From Novosphingobium sp. HII-3 (lineage in GTDB: Bacteria; Pseudomonadota; Alphaproteobacteria; Sphingomonadales; Sphingomonadaceae): a stretch of DNA of 64,000 nucleotides. Shown here in pieces: positions 60,071-64,000 of this stretch. Under the pieces are notes generated by a model, which saw only the letters and a program-made list of their open reading frames with translations, searched no databases and was not told the DNA's origin. Each line of letters opens with the position of its first letter. The stretch's first letter is position 1. The DNA lies in contig NZ_PPSM01000025.1 of NCBI RefSeq assembly GCF_002916655.1, positions 124,001-188,000 on the forward strand, read 5' to 3'. A program made the position numbers and the translations under genes.

Positions 60071-61411
60071 TCATGCCGCTGCCTTCTCGACGGCGTGGCA
60101 GATCGAGGCCACGGCCGCTTCCACTTCGCCGGCATCGTCGCCTTCGGCCATCACGCGGATGACCGGCTCCGTGCCCGAGGGGCGGATCACGAGGCGCCCC
60201 CGACCGTCGAGCGAGGCCTGCGCATCGGCGATGGCCGCCCTGACGCTGTCCTCCTCAAGCGGGCGGCCGCCGGCAAAGCGCACGTTGCGCAGCAGCTGCG
60301 GCACGGGATCGAACAGATGGAGCAATTCGCTCGCCCGCTTGCCCGACTGAACCAGGGCCGCCAGCACCTGCAGCGCTGCCACCGTTCCATCGCCCGTCGT
60401 CGCATGATCGAGCAGGATCATATGGCCGGACTGCTCCCCGCCCACGTTGAAGCCGCCCTCCCGCATGCGCTCGAGGACGTGGCGGTCCCCCACGGCCGTG
60501 CGTTCGAGCGAGAGGCCCTGTCCGTTGAGGAAGCGCTCCAGCCCGAGGTTGGACATGACGGTAGCCACGACGCCGCCGCCGCGCAGTTCACCCCGGGCGG
60601 CAAGCTGGCTTCCGGTGAGCGCCATGATCTGGTCGCCATCCACAGTCCTGCCCTTTTCGTCCACGACGATCAGGCGGTCCGCGTCACCGTCGAGAGCGAT
60701 GCCGATATCAGCGCCGCAGGAGACTACGGTTTCCTGAAGCAGATCGACGTGAGTCGAGCCGCAGCGCTCGTTGATGTTTCGTCCATTGGGGGACACGCCG
60801 ATCGAGACGATCTCCGCCCCGAGTTCCCAAAAGGCCGCGGGTGCGACCTGGTAGGCCGCGCCATTCGCGCAGTCGACGGCGATCTTCAGGCCATCGAGCC
60901 GCACCGACGAAGGCAGCGCGGCCTTCACCGCGTGGATGTACCGGCCGTTGGCGTCGTCAACGCGGCGGGCGCGGCCGATTTCAGCGGATGGCGCAAGGGG
61001 CAGATCCTGCGCAAGCATCGCCTCGATCGCCAGCTCATCCGCGTCGGAGAGCTTGAATCCGTCAGGGCCGAACAGCTTGATGCCGTTATCCTCGTACGGA
61101 TTGTGGCTGGCCGAGATCATGACGCCCACATCGGCCCGCAGTTCCCGCGTCAGCAAGGCCACGGCGGGCGTGGGCATGGGGCCGAGGAGGACGACGTCCA
61201 TGCCAACGCTGGTGAAACCGGCCACCATGGCGTTCTCCAGCATGTATCCGGAAAGCCGCGTATCCTTGCCGATGACCACCCGGTGGCGGTGGGCGCCGCG
61301 AAGAAAATGAGTGCCAGCCGCCTGGCCCACCCGCATCGCCGTGGCCGCGGTCATCGTCCCTTGATTGGTTCGGCCCCTGATACCGTCCGTGCCGAAGAAC
61401 TGTTTCCCCAT
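60071..61411 (-). CDS. glmM: Phosphoglucosamine mutase
   Basis: The 446-residue GlmM converts glucosamine-6-phosphate to glucosamine-1-phosphate for cell-wall precursor synthesis. It begins [20 protein letters not shown]. The active-site serine motif [20 protein letters not shown] is at residues 99-118 (phosphoserine Ser102). The metal loop is [20 protein letters not shown], the sugar loop has [18 protein letters not shown], and the phosphate loop [15 protein letters not shown] is near the end. It is full length with a clear DNA-strand context: thiD and DUF1272 follow. GlmS, which supplies its substrate, is 44 kb away. Confidence 0.98.
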   Translation of the reverse strand: MGKQFFGTDGIRGRTNQGTMTAATAMRVGQAAGTHFLRGAHRHRVVIGKDTRLSGYMLENAMVAGFTSVGMDVVLLGPMPTPAVALLTRELRADVGVMISASHNPYEDNGIKLFGPDGFKLSDADELAIEAMLAQDLPLAPSAEIGRARRVDDANGRYIHAVKAALPSSVRLDGLKIAVDCANGAAYQVAPAAFWELGAEIVSIGVSPNGRNINERCGSTHVDLLQETVVSCGADIGIALDGDADRLIVVDEKGRTVDGDQIMALTGSQLAARGELRGGGVVATVMSNLGLERFLNGQGLSLERTAVGDRHVLERMREGGFNVGGEQSGHMILLDHATTGDGTVAALQVLAALVQSGKRASELLHLFDPVPQLLRNVRFAGGRPLEEDSVRAAIADAQASLDGRGRLVIRPSGTEPVIRVMAEGDDAGEVEAAVASICHAVEKAAA

Positions 61412-61644
61412 TCTCTGACCTTTTCTATGCAGCGTTCAATATAGCTTCGAAACGCCGATGCCTTGTCTGGCGCGACATAGGCACCCTGACTTTGGCGCGC
61501 CCTTACAGCTTGATCGTTGATCCGTCGAACAGATAACCGTCACCCGCCGTCTGCTCGCGACGAAAGCATAGCGCAAGGATAATGCTTCGAAGGCCCCTGG
61601 GGCAAATTGCCATCCGGAGCACTGACGCTTATTTGTCGCTGCGC

Positions 61645-62925
61645 ATGACTTCGCTATCCCCCGCTTCATCAAGCACCTCGCGCATCCCTGAAATCCGCGT
61701 TCCCGGCGCGCTGACGCTGACAGGCCTGATCTGCGGACTGGTCCTTGGGCTCATCCTCGCGGGCAAGCCTCAGGCGCAGCCGGCCCTGGCGATTGCGGCC
61801 CCGGTCGGCTCGTTGTGGCTGCAGGGCCTGCAGATGACGATCCTCCCGCTCGTCGCCGGCCTGCTCTTCTCCGGCATTGTGGAGACGGTGGCTGCGGCCA
61901 AGGCCGGCCTCATGGCGCGGCGGACCCTGGGCATCATCGTGGGTTTCCTCGCCTTCAGTGCCATCCTTGGTGCCGTGGCAATGCCGCTACTGCTCGACCT
62001 CTTCCCCGCCCCCGCCGGCGTCAGCTTCGCGCAGGGCGTCACCCCGGGGAAGGTACCGGGCCTGTCCGACTTCCTCGCATCCCTGCTGCCCTACAACGTG
62101 GTCTCGGCTGCGGCGGCCAGCGCGATGCTCCCGGTCATCGTCTTCGTCGGGCTGTTCGCCTTCGCGTCCACGCGGCTTCGCGACGAGCCCCGCAAGCTTC
62201 TCGCACTGCTGTTTGAAGGGCTTGCCGGCGCTATGATGGTCGTCATCGGCTGGGTCCTGAAGCTCGCTCCGATCGGCGTCTTCGCTCTGGGTCTGTCGCT
62301 TGGCGTGCGCAGCGGCGGTGCGGCGCTCGGGGCGCTCGCGCATTACATCGTGCTTGTCGTCACCGTCGGCACCGTGGTGATGATCGCGGGCTATGCGATC
62401 GCAGTCATCGCGGGGCGGCGCAGCCTCTCGGCCTTCTTCAAGGCCATGCTTCCGGCGCAGGTCGTCGCCGTGTCCACCCAGTCCTCGCTGGCCACCCTGC
62501 CGACGATGCTGGCGGCGAGCCGCAGGCTGGGCGTTGCGACCACCACGGCGGAGTTCGCCCTTCCGCTCGCCGTCACTCTGTTCCGCGCGACCGGGCCGGC
62601 GATGAACATGGGCGTGGCGATCTACGCGGCGAAGCTCGCCGGGGTGGAACTGAGCGCAGGCGCTCTGGCGGCGGGCGCCTTTGTCGCCTTCGCCACCACG
62701 TTTGGCGCGGTATCGCTGCCCGGCACGATCAGCTTCGTCTCCTCCATCGGACCGATCGCCGCCACGATGGGTGTGCCGCTAGGGCCGCTCGGCGTACTGG
62801 TGGCGGTCGAAGTGGTGCCCGATCTTATGCGGACGCTGGGCAACGTCACCATGGACGTGGCGGTATCGACGGCCGTCGATGCCGGGATGAAGACGGAGGA
62901 AGCGCCCGAGGAGACTCTTCACTGA
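61645..62925 (+). CDS. Dicarboxylate/amino acid:cation symporter (DAACS family)
   Basis: 426 residues from ATG at 61645 (MTSLSPASSSTSRIPEIRVP); no clear ribosome site is seen, and the frame stays open to 61582. It has about eight helices plus re-entrant loops. Family motifs are GLQMTILPLVAGLLFSGIVE, LPYNVVSAAAASAMLPVIVF, STQSSLATLPTMLAASRRLG (Ser-rich loop HP1) and LPLAVTLFRATGPAMNMGVA. It is related to GltP/DctA, which bring in glutamate, aspartate or C4-dicarboxylates with H+ or Na+. The NMxxxT-like sodium motif is altered (NMGVA), so substrate and ion are uncertain. Confidence 0.85.
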   Translation: MTSLSPASSSTSRIPEIRVPGALTLTGLICGLVLGLILAGKPQAQPALAIAAPVGSLWLQGLQMTILPLVAGLLFSGIVETVAAAKAGLMARRTLGIIVGFLAFSAILGAVAMPLLLDLFPAPAGVSFAQGVTPGKVPGLSDFLASLLPYNVVSAAAASAMLPVIVFVGLFAFASTRLRDEPRKLLALLFEGLAGAMMVVIGWVLKLAPIGVFALGLSLGVRSGGAALGALAHYIVLVVTVGTVVMIAGYAIAVIAGRRSLSAFFKAMLPAQVVAVSTQSSLATLPTMLAASRRLGVATTTAEFALPLAVTLFRATGPAMNMGVAIYAAKLAGVELSAGALAAGAFVAFATTFGAVSLPGTISFVSSIGPIAATMGVPLGPLGVLVAVEVVPDLMRTLGNVTMDVAVSTAVDAGMKTEEAPEETLH

Positions 62926-62943
62926 GCGGGAGCAGCCTGCCCG

Positions 62944-63552
62944 CTACTCCTCCAGTTCGATGTCCCAGTACAGCCAGTCACGCCAGGTTTCGTGCAGGTA
63001 GTTTGGCGGGAATCCGCGCCCCCGCTCCTGCAGTTGCCAGCTTGTGGGGCGGATTGGCGGGACGAGCGGCGGCATCTTGGCCTGTTTCGGTGTTCGCCCG
63101 CCCTTGCGCAGGTTGCAGGCCGAACAGGCGGTCAGGATGTTTTCCCAGCTTGTGCGGCCGCCCAGCCGGCGCGGCACCACGTGATCGAAGGTCAGGTTGT
63201 GCGGACTGCCGCAGTACTGACAGGAAAAGCGGTCCCGCAGGAAGACGTTGAACCGGGTGAAGGCGGGAAACTCACTGGGTTTCACGTACTGGCGCAGCGC
63301 GATCACGGACGGGATCTGCATCGTCCAGTTCGGGCTGTGGACGGCACGCTCGTAACTGGAGACGATATCCACCCGCTCCAGCACCACGGCTTTGATCGCG
63401 GTCTGCCAGGGCCACAGGCTGAGGGGGTAATAGGAAAGCGGCGTGTAATCCGCGTTGAGAACAAGAGCAGGGCAGTCTGAAAGACTTCGGGAGGAGTCCC
63501 CCTCCGCGCTGCGGAACCGGGCCGCGCGCTCGATCAGCTCCGACTTGAGCAT
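62944..63552 (-). CDS. HNH endonuclease domain protein
   Basis: The 202-residue protein has an ideal ribosome site (CAGGAGG). It begins MLKSELIERAARFRSAEGDS. The N-terminal part (VLNADYTPLSYYPLSLWPWQ) is typical of the large RE-alpha/HNH5 group seen in most alphaproteobacteria. The HNH zinc site is FSCQYCGSPHNLTFDHVVPR with CxxC, Asp-His, and CSACNLRKGGRTPKQAKMPP with the second CxxC. The family is common and chromosomal; the role is unknown, with DNA repair or nicking proposed. No methylase is adjacent, so it is not a restriction system. Confidence 0.9.
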   Translation of the reverse strand: MLKSELIERAARFRSAEGDSSRSLSDCPALVLNADYTPLSYYPLSLWPWQTAIKAVVLERVDIVSSYERAVHSPNWTMQIPSVIALRQYVKPSEFPAFTRFNVFLRDRFSCQYCGSPHNLTFDHVVPRRLGGRTSWENILTACSACNLRKGGRTPKQAKMPPLVPPIRPTSWQLQERGRGFPPNYLHETWRDWLYWDIELEE

Positions 63553-63708
63553 GGCCTCCTGTCGCAGGCCCGGATTGCGGTTTCATGGCACTCCATGCGG
63601 CTATTTCGAGCACTTGCGTGCGAGTACGTCAAGATGCCGCATGACCGGAGCCCCGCCGATCCACAGCACGGCTTGCCTGCGCCGCCACGCACGCTACGAC
63701 CCGCAGCG

Positions 63709-64000
63709 ATGCGCACGCGTTTCGCCCCCAGCCCCAATGGCCCGCTTCACCTCGGGCATGCCTATGCAGCCCTTGTCGCCCACGACACGGCACGTGCGCG
63801 CGGCGGCGCGTTCATCCTGCGCATCGAGGACATAGACGGGGAACGAAGCCGCCCCGCCTTCGTCGAGGAAACCCTGCTGGATCTAAAGTGGCTGGGCCTG
63901 CCCTGGAATGGCGAACCGGTGTTCCAGTCGCAGCGGCTCGAAAGCTACGCCGCCGCGGGAGAGCGGCTGAAAGCGATGGGCCTTCTTTACCCGTGCACCT
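63709..64000 (+). CDS. gluQ: Glutamyl-Q tRNA(Asp) synthetase (GluQ-RS), C-terminus cut by window edge
   Basis: Ninety-seven residues are seen from ATG at 63709 (MRTRFAPSPNGPLHLGHAYA); an in-frame ATG at 63634 is possible. The class I HIGH motif is PLHLGHA at residues 12-18, with FILRIEDIDGERSRPAFVEE and LGLPWNGEPVFQSQRLESYA, then LYPCT where the zinc-ligand region starts. This is the truncated GluRS paralogue that adds glutamate to queuosine-34 in tRNA-Asp. The very short spacing between HIGH and RIEDxD suits GluQ rather than full GltX. It runs off the right end. Confidence 0.85.
   Translation, partial: MRTRFAPSPNGPLHLGHAYAALVAHDTARARGGAFILRIEDIDGERSRPAFVEETLLDLKWLGLPWNGEPVFQSQRLESYAAAGERLKAMGLLYPCT

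Noticed and set aside
62925-62945. Short inverted repeat AGCGGG/CCCGCT between the symporter and HNH genes as a terminator
   Set aside because: Only six pairs, no T run, and it overlaps both stop codons.
62944-63552. HNH protein as part of a restriction or mobile system
   Set aside because: It is a widespread chromosomal HNH family member, with no methylase, recombinase or repeats nearby.

Overview
The window is GC-rich and densely coded. It looks like a chromosomal segment of an alphaproteobacterium of the order Sphingomonadales (Novosphingobium/Sphingomonas-like). This rests on the style of the RNA polymerase and ribosomal proteins, the Caulobacter-type TonB receptor, Caulobacter-like xylose enzymes, and a membrane-anchored cytochrome c. 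The genus call is inference. I see no insertion sequence, prophage, CRISPR array or plasmid gene.

Bases 1-24000 are mostly core genes: a cut MATE exporter, a lipoprotein cytochrome c, rplJ-rplL, rpoB-rpoC, an outer-membrane barrel, ispG, glmS, small membrane proteins, a PDZ/M48-like protease, pheA, an anchored cytochrome c, rlmE, a Ppx/GppA phosphatase and tRNA-Gln(CTG). The rplJ-rplL pair runs opposite to rpoB-rpoC, which breaks the usual one-directional order.

Bases 24200-56700 form a large accessory locus for uronic-acid- and xylose-containing polysaccharide. A leftward operon (36866 to 28927) carries a GH43 hydrolase, XylX-, XylB- and XylC-like Weimberg enzymes, a sugar porter, an aldose epimerase and a LacI regulator. 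It is followed by two LamG proteins, one of about 1285 residues that I cannot assign. Next come uxaA divergent from uxaC-uxaB, a second LacI regulator, a Tat-type esterase, a TonB receptor, a cupin, a carboxylesterase, kdgK-kduD-kduI, a third LacI regulator, an FAH-fold hydratase and an ExuT-like transporter. The logic is uptake through the TonB receptor, periplasmic cleavage, import of uronates and xylose, and conversion of uronates to KDG and KDPG and of xylose towards 2-oxoglutarate. UxaA (altronate route) with KduI/KduD (unsaturated uronates) favours pectin-like material. GH43 and xylose enzymes would also fit glucuronoxylan or xylogalacturonan. Two families of palindromic operator recur at the promoters: one near TGACACCGGTGTCA, the other AGCGCT-centred.

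Bases 56700-64000 return to housekeeping genes: LD-carboxypeptidase, a LOG-family protein, thiD, a DUF1272 zinc protein, glmM, a dicarboxylate-type symporter, an HNH endonuclease, and the start of a GluQ-type tRNA-modifying synthetase cut by the window end.
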